Assembly (NCBI RefSeq): GCF_025420585.1
Contig: NZ_JAOEGB010000003.1
Location: 62,001-126,000, forward strand
Direction of reading: 5' to 3'
DNA length: 64,000 nucleotides
Origin: Planotetraspora sp. A-T 1434
GTDB lineage: Bacteria > Actinomycetota > Actinomycetes > Streptosporangiales > Streptosporangiaceae
The position numbers and the translations under genes are program-made. This document shows, piece by piece, positions 12,406-20,902 of this stretch (position 1 is the first letter of the stretch; each line of letters begins with the position of its first letter). The notes beneath the pieces were generated by a model. The model was not told the DNA's origin and searched no databases. It was given only the letters and a program-made list of their open reading frames with translations.

Positions 12406-13170
12406 ATGGTCGCTGACATGCTCAGGGACCGACGGCACGAGTTGATATTGCGCATCCTCCGCTCCGACGGCCCGGCCACCGTCGAGCTGCTCGCGGAACG
12501 GCTGGGCGCCAGCCACGCCACCATCCGGCGCGACCTCGTGCAGCTCGGCGAGGAAGGGCTGCTCAGGCGTGTGCACGGCGGCGCGATGCCGATCGACGAC
12601 AGGGACGACCCCTTCATGGACGTCGCCGAGGTCAGGTCCGAGGAGAAGGACGCGATCGCGCGGCGCTGCGCGGAGCTCGTCAAGGACGGCGAGACCGTCC
12701 TGCTCGACGTGGGGACGACCACGCACCGGGTGGCCCGGCAGCTCAAGGGCCGTTCCCTCACGGTGATCACGAGCAGCCTCGCCGTGCTGGACGAGCTCCA
12801 GGACGAGGAGGGCATCCAGGTGATGCTCCTCGGCGGGATGCTGCGGCGTGACTACCGGTCGCTGGTGGGCTACCTGACGGAGGACAACCTGCGGCAGGTG
12901 CATGCCGACCGGCTGATCCTCGGCACCAGCGGGGTCCGCCCCGGCGGGCAGGTCATGGACACCACCGTGGTGGAGGTTCCGGTCAAGCGGGCCATGATCG
13001 CGGCCAGTGACCGCGTGGTGCTGGTGGCCGACGTCGGCAAGTTCCCTGGAACCGGCATGGCCAAGGTCTGTGAGCCAGGCGATCTGAACATCGTGGTGAC
13101 TAACGCGCCCGTGGAGCCGGTGACCGGCGCCGCGCTGCGCGAAGCGGGGGTAGAGGTGATCGAGGTATGA
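12406..13170 (+). CDS. DeoR/GlpR family transcriptional regulator
   Basis: The 254-residue regulator has the N-terminal DeoR helix-turn-helix RRHELILRILRSDGPATVEL with AERLGASHATIRRDL and LLRRVHGGA. The DeoR sensor domain follows, with SEEKDAIARRCAELVKDGE, LDVGTTTHRVARQL, VMLLGGMLRRDYRSLVG and DRVVLVADVGKF, the fold that binds sugar phosphates. Candidate in-frame starts are TTG 12397, ATG 12406 and ATG 12418; 12406 is my choice and the difference is only a few residues. It is divergent from the transporter operon and its stop overlaps the GH4 start (ATGA). It probably represses both operons until a phosphorylated intermediate accumulates. Confidence 0.92.
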   Translation: MVADMLRDRRHELILRILRSDGPATVELLAERLGASHATIRRDLVQLGEEGLLRRVHGGAMPIDDRDDPFMDVAEVRSEEKDAIARRCAELVKDGETVLLDVGTTTHRVARQLKGRSLTVITSSLAVLDELQDEEGIQVMLLGGMLRRDYRSLVGYLTEDNLRQVHADRLILGTSGVRPGGQVMDTTVVEVPVKRAMIAASDRVVLVADVGKFPGTGMAKVCEPGDLNIVVTNAPVEPVTGAALREAGVEVIEV

Positions 13171-14507
13171 GGCTGACCATTCTCGGCGGCGGGGGCTTCC
13201 GGGTCCCGCTGGTCTATCGAGCGCTCCTGGAGGACCGGGGGAAGGGCCGGGTGACCCACGTCACCCTGCACGACCTCGACGCCTCCCGGATCGCCACGAT
13301 CGGCCGGGTGCTCGCCGAGCAGGCGGAGGGCGTGCCCGACGCCCCGGAGGTCCGCGTTACCACCGACCTCGACGAGGCCCTCGCCGGTGCCGACTTCGTG
13401 TTCTCCGCGATCCGCGTCGGCGGGCTGGAGGGCCGCGCCGTCGACGAGCGGGTCGCCCTTCAGGAGGGCGTGCTCGGCCAGGAGACGGTGGGGGCCGGCG
13501 GCATCGCCTACGGCCTGCGCACGCTGCCGGTGGCCGACCACATCGCCCGCAGGGTCGCCGCGGTCGCCCCCGACGCCTGGGTCATCAACTTCACCAACCC
13601 CGCCGGCACGGTCACCGAGGCGATGTCCCGCCACCTCGGCGACCGGGTAATCGGCATCTGCGACTCCCCCGTCGGGCTCGGCCGCCGCGTGGCGCACGCG
13701 CTGGGGGTGGATCCGGCCGCCGTCTGGCTGGACTACGCCGGCCTCAACCACCTCGGCTGGCTGCGCGCCGTACGCGTCGGAGGCCGTGACCTGCTGCCGG
13801 GCCTGCTCCATGACGAGGACGCCCTGACCTCGTTCGAGGAGGGCAAGCTCTTCGGCGGCGAGTGGCTGCGGACGATCGGCGCCATTCCCAACGAATACCT
13901 GCACTACTACTACTTCAACCGCGACGCGGTCGAGGCCGCGCGGGCGGCCCGGCAGACGCGGGGCGCCGTGCTCATCGACCAGCAGCGGCGCTTCTACTCG
14001 GACACGTCAGGCTCCGCGCTGGACCTGTGGGAGACCACCCGGCTGGAGCGGGAGACCACCTACATGGCGGAGAACCGCGAGGCGGTCGGCGCCGGGGAGC
14101 GCGAGTCCTGCGACCTGGAGTCCGGCGGCTACGAGCAGGTGGCCCTCGCGCTCATGCGGGCGATCGCGCTGGACGAGCGCACGACGCTCATCCTCAACGT
14201 GCGCAACCGCGGCTCCATCAGCGCCCTCGACGGCGACGCCGTGGTGGAGGTGCCCTGCTTCGTGGACGCCAACGGCGCCAGGCCGGTGGCCGTCGACCCG
14301 CTTCCGGACCACGCCCAGGGCCTGGTCACCAGCGTCAAGGCGGTCGAGCGCGCGGTCATCGAGGCGGCCACCACCGGCTCCCGCCAGGCCGCGCTGCGCG
14401 CCCTGGCCGTCCACCCTCTGATCGACTCCGTCACGCTCGCCGGACGGCTGCTGGAACGTTACGAGCAAGAGCTTCCCCAGCTCGGCTACCTCCGCGGAAG
14501 GAACTGA
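13167..14507 (+). CDS. Glycoside hydrolase family 4 (NAD-dependent glycosidase)
   Basis: The 446-residue protein starts with the NAD-binding strand LTILGGGGFRVPLVYRALL. The GH4 core follows: FVFSAIRVGGLEGR, GQETVGAGGIAYGLR, VINFTNPAG, GICDSPVGLGRR and LNHLGWLRAV. The Cys and His in the last two segments are the usual Mn-ligand positions. GH4 enzymes cleave alpha- or beta-glycosides by oxidising C3 and eliminating the aglycone, and many act on 6-phospho sugars. The most similar annotated group is 6-phospho-beta-glucosidase, but an ABC rather than PTS importer here argues for an unphosphorylated substrate. The ATGA overlap with the DeoR gene shows coupling. Confidence 0.92.
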   Translation: MRLTILGGGGFRVPLVYRALLEDRGKGRVTHVTLHDLDASRIATIGRVLAEQAEGVPDAPEVRVTTDLDEALAGADFVFSAIRVGGLEGRAVDERVALQEGVLGQETVGAGGIAYGLRTLPVADHIARRVAAVAPDAWVINFTNPAGTVTEAMSRHLGDRVIGICDSPVGLGRRVAHALGVDPAAVWLDYAGLNHLGWLRAVRVGGRDLLPGLLHDEDALTSFEEGKLFGGEWLRTIGAIPNEYLHYYYFNRDAVEAARAARQTRGAVLIDQQRRFYSDTSGSALDLWETTRLERETTYMAENREAVGAGERESCDLESGGYEQVALALMRAIALDERTTLILNVRNRGSISALDGDAVVEVPCFVDANGARPVAVDPLPDHAQGLVTSVKAVERAVIEAATTGSRQAALRALAVHPLIDSVTLAGRLLERYEQELPQLGYLRGRN

Positions 14508-14513
14508 ACACCG

Positions 14514-17500
14514 ATGCACGATGACCGCGAGCTTGTCGAGGCGCGGATCGACCGGGTCCTGCGGCAGCGCGTCACTCCCGCCATCTATGCCGAGCGCGTC
14601 CCCCTGAAGCTGGCCGCCTGGCACGTCCCCGACGAGCCGGTGCCCGTGGCGGAGGCTCTGGCCGCCGGCTACGAGCCGTTCGAGGCGGGCACCCGGTGGG
14701 GCCGGCCGTGGTCCACCACCTGGCTGCGCGCGACCGGCGCCGTGCCGGCCGAATGGGCCGGCCGGCGGGTCGAGGCCGTCTTCGACCTGGGCTTCGTCGG
14801 CGACTGGCCGGGCAACCAGGCCGAGGCGCTCGTCTACGACCTGGAGGGGCGGCCGATCAAGGGCATCGAGCCGCAGAACCAGTACGTCCCCGTCGCCAAC
14901 CCCAGCCAGGGCGGCGAGCAGGTCGGGCTGCTGCTGGAGATGGCCGCCAACCCCGACATCCTGGCCAATGACTTCCTCCCGACGCCGCTGGGCGACAAGG
15001 CCACGGCCGGGGACGAGCCGCTCTACCGGCTGAACCACGCCGACCTGGCCGTCCTTGACGAGAACGTCTGGCACCTGCGGCTGGACATCGAGGTGCTCAA
15101 GGAGCTCATGGCGGAGCTGCCCACCGACAGCCCGCGCCGCCACGAAATCCTCCGCGCGCTCGAGCGCTGCATGGACGCCATCGACATCCAGGACGTGGCC
15201 GGTACGGCGGAGCAGGCGCGGGCCCTTTTGGTGGGCGTGCTGTCCTCCCCCGCGCACGCCAGCGCCCACACCGTCTCCGCGACCGGGCACGCGCACATCG
15301 ACAGCGCGTGGCTGTGGCCGATCCGGGAGACCAAGCGCAAGACGTCGAGGACGTTCTCCAACGTCACGGCCCTGGCCAAGGACTACCCCGAGTTCGTGTT
15401 CTCCGGGCCGCAGGCCCAGCAGTACGCGTGGGTCAAGGAGCGCTACCCCGAGATCTTCGAGCGCATGCGCGAGGCGATCAAGGCGGGCCAGTGGGTGCCG
15501 GTCGGCGGCATGTGGGTGGAGGCCGACGGCAACCTGCCGGGCGGCGAGGCTCTCGCCCGGCAGCTCGTGCACGGCAAGCGCTTCTTCATGGACGAGTTCG
15601 GCGTGGAGCCCCGCGGCGTCTGGCTGCCCGACTCCTTCGGTTACACCGCCGCCTATCCGCAGATCGCTCGCCTGGCGGGGAACGACTGGTTCCTCACGCA
15701 GAAGATCTCGTGGAACCAGACCAACAAGTTCCCCCACCACACGTTCTGGTGGGAGGGCATCGACGGCACCCGGATCTTCACCCACTTCCCGCCCGCCGAC
15801 ACCTACAACGGCACGTTCGAGGGCAAAGAGCTGGCTCATGCCGTACGCAACTATGCCGAGAAGGGCGCGGGCGTCCGGTCGCTGCTGCCGTTCGGGCACG
15901 GCGACGGCGGTGGCGGCCCCACCCGCGAGATGCTGGAGAAGGCCCGCCGCCTGCGGGACCTGGAGGGCTCCCCGCGTGTCGTGATCGAGGACCCCAACAA
16001 GTTCTTCGCCGCGGCCCGCGCCGAGCAGCCCGACGCGGCCGTCTGGTCCGGCGAGCTCTACCTGGAGCTCCACCGCGCCACCTACACCAGCCAGGCCAGG
16101 ACGAAGGCGGGCAACCGGCGCAGCGAGCACCTACTGCGTGAGGCGGAGCTGTGGTCGGCGACCGCCGCCGTGCACGCCGGGTTCGCCTACCCGCACGAGG
16201 AGCTCGACCGCCTCTGGAAGGTCGTGCTGCTGCACCAGTTCCACGACATCCTGCCGGGCAGCTCGATCGCGTGGGTGCACCGCGAGGCCGAGGCGACCTA
16301 CGCCCAGGTCCGCGCCGACCTCGAAGCGATCATCGAGGCGGCCGCCTCGGCGCTCGCCGGTGCCGGGCGGTCCGCCTGGGTGCTCAACACCAGCCCGGAG
16401 ACCCGCGCCGAGGTCGTGACCGTCCCCGCCGAGCTGGCGGGCGACACCGGCCAGACGCTCGCCGACGGCTCGGCCGCCGTCTTCGCCGAGGTCCCGGGCT
16501 CCGGCGCGGTACGGCTCGGCGCTTCCGTGGCGCCTCCCGCGCCCGTCACCGTGAGCGGGACCACCATCGACAACGGCGTGGTGCGAGTCGAGATCGACGA
16601 GGCGGGGCTGTTCACCTCGGTCAGGGACCTGGTCGCCGGCCGCGAGGTGCTCGCCCCCGGCTCCCGGGGCAACCTGCTGCAGCTCCACACGGACTTCCCG
16701 AACTACTGGGACGCCTGGGACATCGACCGCCACTACCGGCGGCAGCACGTGGACCTCACCGAGGCCGACTCGGTCACCGTGGTCGACAGCGGGCCGCTCG
16801 TCGCCGCCGTCAGGATCGAGCGCTCGTTCGGCGCGTCCCGGATCGTCCAGACGGTCAGGGTCACGGCCGGCAGCCCCCGGATCGAGATCGAGACCGACAT
16901 CGACTGGCACGAGCGGGAGAAGATTCTCAAGGCGGCCTTCCCGCTTGACGTGCACGCCGACCGCTCGGCCGCCGAGATCCAGTACGGCCACATCTTCCGC
17001 CCGACCCACACCAACACGAGCTGGGACGTGGCCAGGTTCGAGGCCTCCAACCACCGCTGGATCCACCTCGCCGAGCCCGGCTACGGCGTGGCGGTCGCCA
17101 ACGACTCCACCTACGGCCACGACGTCGGCCGCACCACCCGTCCGGACGGGGGGACCACCACGACGGCCCGGCTCAGCCTGGTCAGGGCGCCGCGCGTCCC
17201 CGACCCCGAGGCCGACCAGGGCAGGCACCACCTGACCTACGCGCTGGTGCCCGGCGCGACCGTCGCCGACGCCGTGGCGTCGGGCTATGCCCTCAACCTG
17301 CCGCTCCGCGTGGCGGCGGGCGGGACGGGCGACACCCCCGCGCCGCTGGTCACCGCGGAGGGCCGTGCCGTACGGGTCGAGGCGGTCAAGCTCGCGGACG
17401 ACCGCTCGGGCGACGTGATCGTCCGGGTGTACGAGTCGCTGGGCGGCCGGGGCACGACCCGCCTGCTGCCGTCGTTCCCGGTGGCCTCGGCCGAGGTGAA

Positions 17501-17621
17501 CGACCTGCTGGAGCGCCCGCTCAGGGAGCCTGCGGTCGCCGTGGACGCCGACGGCGGCATCCCGGTGAGCCTGCGCCCGTTCCAGGTGCTGACCCTGCGG
17601 CTGCGCCGCGAGAACGTGTGA
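14514..17621 (+). CDS. Glycoside hydrolase family 38 alpha-mannosidase
   Basis: The 1,035-residue protein has the length and order of a class II alpha-mannosidase. An N-terminal beta domain is followed by the zinc-site motif TGHAHIDSAWLWP near residue 257. The nucleophile segment WLPDSFGYTAAYPQI lies near residue 370, and HQFHDILPGSSIAWVHRE follows with a further zinc ligand. The C-terminal beta-sandwich domains then begin with TTIDNGVVRVEIDE. There is no signal peptide, so it acts inside the cell. It starts six bases after the GH4 stop and ends eleven bases before the next dehydrogenase start. Its presence implies a mannosylated substrate, although some bacterial GH38 enzymes accept other alpha-glycosides. 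Confidence 0.95.
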   Translation: MHDDRELVEARIDRVLRQRVTPAIYAERVPLKLAAWHVPDEPVPVAEALAAGYEPFEAGTRWGRPWSTTWLRATGAVPAEWAGRRVEAVFDLGFVGDWPGNQAEALVYDLEGRPIKGIEPQNQYVPVANPSQGGEQVGLLLEMAANPDILANDFLPTPLGDKATAGDEPLYRLNHADLAVLDENVWHLRLDIEVLKELMAELPTDSPRRHEILRALERCMDAIDIQDVAGTAEQARALLVGVLSSPAHASAHTVSATGHAHIDSAWLWPIRETKRKTSRTFSNVTALAKDYPEFVFSGPQAQQYAWVKERYPEIFERMREAIKAGQWVPVGGMWVEADGNLPGGEALARQLVHGKRFFMDEFGVEPRGVWLPDSFGYTAAYPQIARLAGNDWFLTQKISWNQTNKFPHHTFWWEGIDGTRIFTHFPPADTYNGTFEGKELAHAVRNYAEKGAGVRSLLPFGHGDGGGGPTREMLEKARRLRDLEGSPRVVIEDPNKFFAAARAEQPDAAVWSGELYLELHRATYTSQARTKAGNRRSEHLLREAELWSATAAVHAGFAYPHEELDRLWKVVLLHQFHDILPGSSIAWVHREAEATYAQVRADLEAIIEAAASALAGAGRSAWVLNTSPETRAEVVTVPAELAGDTGQTLADGSAAVFAEVPGSGAVRLGASVAPPAPVTVSGTTIDNGVVRVEIDEAGLFTSVRDLVAGREVLAPGSRGNLLQLHTDFPNYWDAWDIDRHYRRQHVDLTEADSVTVVDSGPLVAAVRIERSFGASRIVQTVRVTAGSPRIEIETDIDWHEREKILKAAFPLDVHADRSAAEIQYGHIFRPTHTNTSWDVARFEASNHRWIHLAEPGYGVAVANDSTYGHDVGRTTRPDGGTTTTARLSLVRAPRVPDPEADQGRHHLTYALVPGATVADAVASGYALNLPLRVAAGGTGDTPAPLVTAEGRAVRVEAVKLADDRSGDVIVRVYESLGGRGTTRLLPSFPVASAEVNDLLERPLREPAVAVDADGGIPVSLRPFQVLTLRLRRENV

Positions 17622-17632
17622 GGAGTCGTTCA

Positions 17633-18604
17633 ATGCGCGTGGGCTTGCTCGGCCTCGGCCGGATAGGCGAGTTTCATGCCGCCACCCTGTCCACTCTTGT
17701 GGACGAGCTGGTGGTCTCCGACGCCGACGCTGCTCGGGTGGCGGCCGTCGCGGAGAAGTACGGCGCCGCGGTGGGCGACCCGTTCGACGCGGACGCGGTG
17801 GTGATCGCGACGCCGACCTCCACCCACGCGGAGCTGCTGATCCGCGCGGCCGGGAAGGGCGTGCCGGCGTTCTGCGAGAAGCCGGCCGCCCCCACCGTGG
17901 CGGAGACGCTCGCGGTCGTCGACGCGGTGGAGCGCAGCGGGACAATGGTGCACATCGGCTTCCAGCGGCGCTTCGACGCGGGCTACACCGCGGCCCGGCA
18001 GGCGCTGCTCGACGGCGAACTGGGGGACCTCCACCGGGTGCACATGCTCACCGGGGATCCGGCGCCCCCTCCGGCCGAATACGTGGCGCAGTCCGGCGGG
18101 ATCTTCCGCGACTGTCACATCCACGACTTCGACATCCTGCGCTGGGTCACCGGCCGCGAGGTGGAGTCGGTCTACGCCATCGGGTCGAACCGTGGCGCGG
18201 GCTTCTTCGCGGCGGCGGGCGACGTGGACAACAGCGCCGCCGTGCTCACCCTGGACGACGGCACTCTCGTCACGATGCAGGGGTCGCGCTACAACGGGAA
18301 CGGCTACGACGTCCGCATGGAGCTGGCCGGGACGCGGGCGACCTGGGCGGTCGGGCTGAGCGACCGGTCGCCGCTGCACTCGGCCGACGGTCTCGCCCCG
18401 CACGACGACCCCTGGCCGGACTTCCAGACGAGGTTCGAGGACGCCTACGTGGCGGAGATGGGCGCCTTCCTCGCCGCCGCCCGCGGCGAGCGCGAGAGCC
18501 CGTGCACCACGCGGGACGCCCTCGCCGCCCTTTACCTCGCCGAAGCCGCCGACCTGTCCCGCCGCGAGGGACGGCCGGTCGCCCTCCGTGAGGTGACCGC
18601 GTGA
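17633..18604 (+). CDS. Gfo/Idh/MocA family oxidoreductase (inositol dehydrogenase-like)
   Basis: This 323-residue dehydrogenase has VGLLGLGRIGEFHAATL at the N-terminus. CEKPAAPTVAETL contains the conserved Glu-Lys-Pro, and GGIFRDCHIHDFDILRWVTG carries the catalytic Asp-x3-His pattern seen in inositol 2-dehydrogenases. I chose ATG 17633 because TGAGGAG precedes it by seven bases; an earlier GTG at 17618 would overlap the mannosidase stop. The stop forms GTGA with the 24-codon micro-ORF that leads into iolD. Oxidation of myo-inositol or a related cyclitol to the inosose is the likely reaction, by context. Confidence 0.92.
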   Translation: MRVGLLGLGRIGEFHAATLSTLVDELVVSDADAARVAAVAEKYGAAVGDPFDADAVVIATPTSTHAELLIRAAGKGVPAFCEKPAAPTVAETLAVVDAVERSGTMVHIGFQRRFDAGYTAARQALLDGELGDLHRVHMLTGDPAPPPAEYVAQSGGIFRDCHIHDFDILRWVTGREVESVYAIGSNRGAGFFAAAGDVDNSAAVLTLDDGTLVTMQGSRYNGNGYDVRMELAGTRATWAVGLSDRSPLHSADGLAPHDDPWPDFQTRFEDAYVAEMGAFLAAARGERESPCTTRDALAALYLAEAADLSRREGRPVALREVTA

Positions 18605-18675
18605 CGATCGCCGAGGCGGCCGCCGTGGACACGGCCGCGCCCCTGACGTCGCACGCCGCAGGGAAAGCGGCATGA
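18601..18675 (+). CDS. 24-codon micro-ORF bridging dehydrogenase and iolD
   Basis: A GTG at 18601 overlaps the preceding stop (GTGA), and the ORF ends in TGA at 18673-18675, which overlaps the iolD ATG (ATGA). The 24-residue product, beginning MTIAEAAAVDTAAPL and ending GKAA, is Ala-rich and has no recognisable domain. Four-base overlaps at both ends mean ribosomes could pass from gene to gene without a free start site. It could be a coupling peptide, or the eroded remnant of a larger gene of the inositol set. Confidence 0.4.
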   Translation: MTIAEAAAVDTAAPLTSHAAGKAA

Positions 18676-20534
18676 GACCGACGGTGCGGCTGACGGTCGC
18701 GCAGGCGCTGGTCAGGTTCCTGTCGCGGCAGTGGAGCGAGCGGGACGGCGTCGAAACGCGGCTCATCGAGGGCGTCTTCGGCATCTTCGGCCATGGCAAC
18801 GTGGCGGGAATCGGCCAGGCCCTCGCCGAGCAGGGGGCGGGCACCAAGTCTGCCCTGCCGTACTATCTGGCCCGCAACGAGCAGGCGATGGTGCACACCG
18901 CGGTGGGGTACGCGCGGGCGACCGGCAGACGGTCGACGTTCGCCTGCACGACCTCGATCGGGCCGGGAGCGACCAACCTGGTCACCGGCGCGGCGCTGGC
19001 CACCATCAACCGGCTGCCCGTGCTGCTGCTGCCGGGCGACATCTTCGCCACCCGGGTGGCTTCGCCCGTGCTGCAGGAGCTCGAGGACCCCCGGTCGTAC
19101 GACGTCAGCGTCAACGACTCCCTCAGGCCGGTGAGCCGCTTCTTCGACCGGATCAACCGGCCCGAGCAGCTCCCCTCGGCGCTGCTCGCGGCGATGCGCG
19201 TGCTGACCGACCCGGCCGACACGGGCGCCGTGACCCTCGCCCTGCCCCAGGACGTCCAGGCCGAGGCGTACGACTGGCCGGAGGAGCTGTTCGAACGCCG
19301 CGTCTGGCACATCGCCAGGCCCGTGCCGGAGCCGGCCGCCGTGGCAAGAGCCGTACAGGCGTTGAGCGGCTCGAATAGGCCGCTGATCGTCGCCGGGGGC
19401 GGGGTCAAGTACAGCGAGGCGTGGGACGAGCTGCGGGAGTTCGCCGAGCGGTACGGCATCCCGGTCGCCGAGACGCAGGCGGGCAAGGGCGCCCTGCCGT
19501 ACGACCATCCGCAGGCCGTGGGCGCGATCGGGCACACCGGCACGGCCGCCGCGAACGCGCTGGCCCGGGAGGCCGACCTGGTTATCGGGGTCGGCACCCG
19601 GTACAGCGACTTCACCACCGCCTCGCGGACCCTCTTCGGCGAGGCCGGGTTCCTCAACGTCAACGTGATGGCGTTCGACGCAGCCAAGCATTCGGGCGTG
19701 TCACTCGTCGCCGACGCGCGGGAGGGCCTGCGGGCGCTCCACCGTGCTTCGGACCTGGGTGACTGGCGGGCCGACGGCGACTGGACCGCGCGGGCCACGG
19801 CCCTGTCCCAAGGTTGGCAGGCCGAGGTCACCAGGGCGTACGGCGGGCCGACGCTGACCCAGCCGGTGCTGCTCGGCATCCTCAACGAGGTCGCCGAGGG
19901 CGGCGTGGTCGTCAACGCGGCCGGGTCGATGCCAGGCGACCTGCACCGGCTGTGGCGGCCCTCGGACCCCGAGCAGTATCACGTCGAGTACGGATATTCC
20001 TGCATGGGCTACGAGATCGCCGGTGGGCTCGGGGTCAAGCTCGCCCGGCCCGAGCGCGAGGTGTTCGTGCTCGTGGGCGACGGGTCCTACCTGATGATGG
20101 CCCAGGAGATCGCCACCGCCGTGCAGGAGGGCGTCAAGCTCGTCGTCGTCCTGGTGGACAACGACGGCTTCGCCTCGATCGGCAACCTCAGCGAGTCGGT
20201 CGGCGCCCAGCGGCTGGGCACCGCCTACCTGATGCGGGGCACCACCGGGGAGCTCGACGGCGGACGTCTGCCGGTGGATCTGGCCGCCAACGCCGCGAGC
20301 CTCGGGGCCGACGTCATCACGGCCGACGACCCCGCGTCGCTGCGGGCGGCGCTGGACCGTGCCGTCGCGTCGTCCCGGACCACGGTGGTCTACGCCAGGG
20401 CCACCCCGGCCGCAGGTCCCGACTCCCAGGCCTGGTGGGACGTCCCCGTCGCGGAGGTCTCCGAGCTCGCCGAGGTCCGGCAGGCCCGGAGCCGCTACGA
20501 GGAGGCCAAGCGCGGCCAGCGCCCTTTCCTGTGA
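18672..20534 (+). CDS. iolD: 3D-(3,5/4)-trihydroxycyclohexane-1,2-dione acylhydrolase (decyclizing), IolD
   Basis: The 620-residue thiamine-diphosphate enzyme begins RLTVAQALVRFLSRQWSERD, the IolD-specific start. GVFGIFGHGNVAGIGQAL is followed by the catalytic Glu region ARNEQAMVHTAVGYAR and CTTSIGPGATNLVTGAA. The cofactor motif VGDGSYLMMAQEIATA ends at LVDNDGFASIGNLS. The C-terminal extension ending AKRGQRPFL also fits. It opens the cyclohexanedione ring in the myo-inositol pathway to give 5-deoxy-glucuronate. No iolB, iolA or iolJ is visible in the window, so the later steps must be encoded elsewhere. Function and family are secure. Confidence 0.96.
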   Translation: MRPTVRLTVAQALVRFLSRQWSERDGVETRLIEGVFGIFGHGNVAGIGQALAEQGAGTKSALPYYLARNEQAMVHTAVGYARATGRRSTFACTTSIGPGATNLVTGAALATINRLPVLLLPGDIFATRVASPVLQELEDPRSYDVSVNDSLRPVSRFFDRINRPEQLPSALLAAMRVLTDPADTGAVTLALPQDVQAEAYDWPEELFERRVWHIARPVPEPAAVARAVQALSGSNRPLIVAGGGVKYSEAWDELREFAERYGIPVAETQAGKGALPYDHPQAVGAIGHTGTAAANALAREADLVIGVGTRYSDFTTASRTLFGEAGFLNVNVMAFDAAKHSGVSLVADAREGLRALHRASDLGDWRADGDWTARATALSQGWQAEVTRAYGGPTLTQPVLLGILNEVAEGGVVVNAAGSMPGDLHRLWRPSDPEQYHVEYGYSCMGYEIAGGLGVKLARPEREVFVLVGDGSYLMMAQEIATAVQEGVKLVVVLVDNDGFASIGNLSESVGAQRLGTAYLMRGTTGELDGGRLPVDLAANAASLGADVITADDPASLRAALDRAVASSRTTVVYARATPAAGPDSQAWWDVPVAEVSELAEVRQARSRYEEAKRGQRPFL

Positions 20535-20557
20535 CGATCACCTGACGATGATCGCCA

Positions 20558-20592
20558 CGCCGTACGGCCCGTCAGAAGCGGACCGTACGGCG
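20558..20592. terminator. Hairpin between convergent iolD and small membrane protein gene
   Basis: Perfect 10-bp arms CGCCGTACGG (20558-20567) and CCGTACGGCG (20583-20592) enclose a 15-base loop in the short gap between convergent genes. There is no T-tract. It could act as a bidirectional transcript end. Confidence 0.5.
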
Positions 20593-20606
20593 GGGCGACT
20601 CGCGGG

Positions 20607-20888
20607 TCATCGCCGTCCGAAGGCGCCGATCCGGGCGTGAAACAGGCCCATGAGGAGCACGCCGACGGCGGCGGCGACCGCCGCCAGGCGGGGATCGTGC
20701 CGCACGTCCGCCGCCGCGAATAGCAGTCCCGCCAGGCAGAACATCCCCCAGCCCGCGACAAGGTTGATCACGGGCGATGGCCCGAACGGGGTCGGGAAGG
20801 GCTCCTTGGTGATCCCCTTGACGAAGTGCGGGACGGCATTCGTGCCGAACACCGCTGCCAGGAAGCTGAGAACCGCCGTCTGCCACAT
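20607..20888 (-). CDS. Small conserved membrane protein
   Basis: The product has 93 residues and starts MWQTAVLSFLAAVFGTNAVP. Three hydrophobic stretches are visible: the N-terminus, VINLVAGWGMFCLAGLLFAA and LAAVAAAVGVLLMGLFHAR. The segment PHFVKGITKEPFPTPFG between the first two is the most conserved-looking part. I chose ATG 20888 because GAAGGGA precedes it at a suitable distance. An ATG at 20906 overlaps the TetR stop as ATGA and would add six residues. It directly follows the TetR gene and is probably controlled by it. Function unknown. Confidence 0.8.
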   Translation of the reverse strand: MWQTAVLSFLAAVFGTNAVPHFVKGITKEPFPTPFGPSPVINLVAGWGMFCLAGLLFAAADVRHDPRLAAVAAAVGVLLMGLFHARIGAFGRR

Positions 20889-20902
20889 GTCGTTCCCTTC
20901 GG

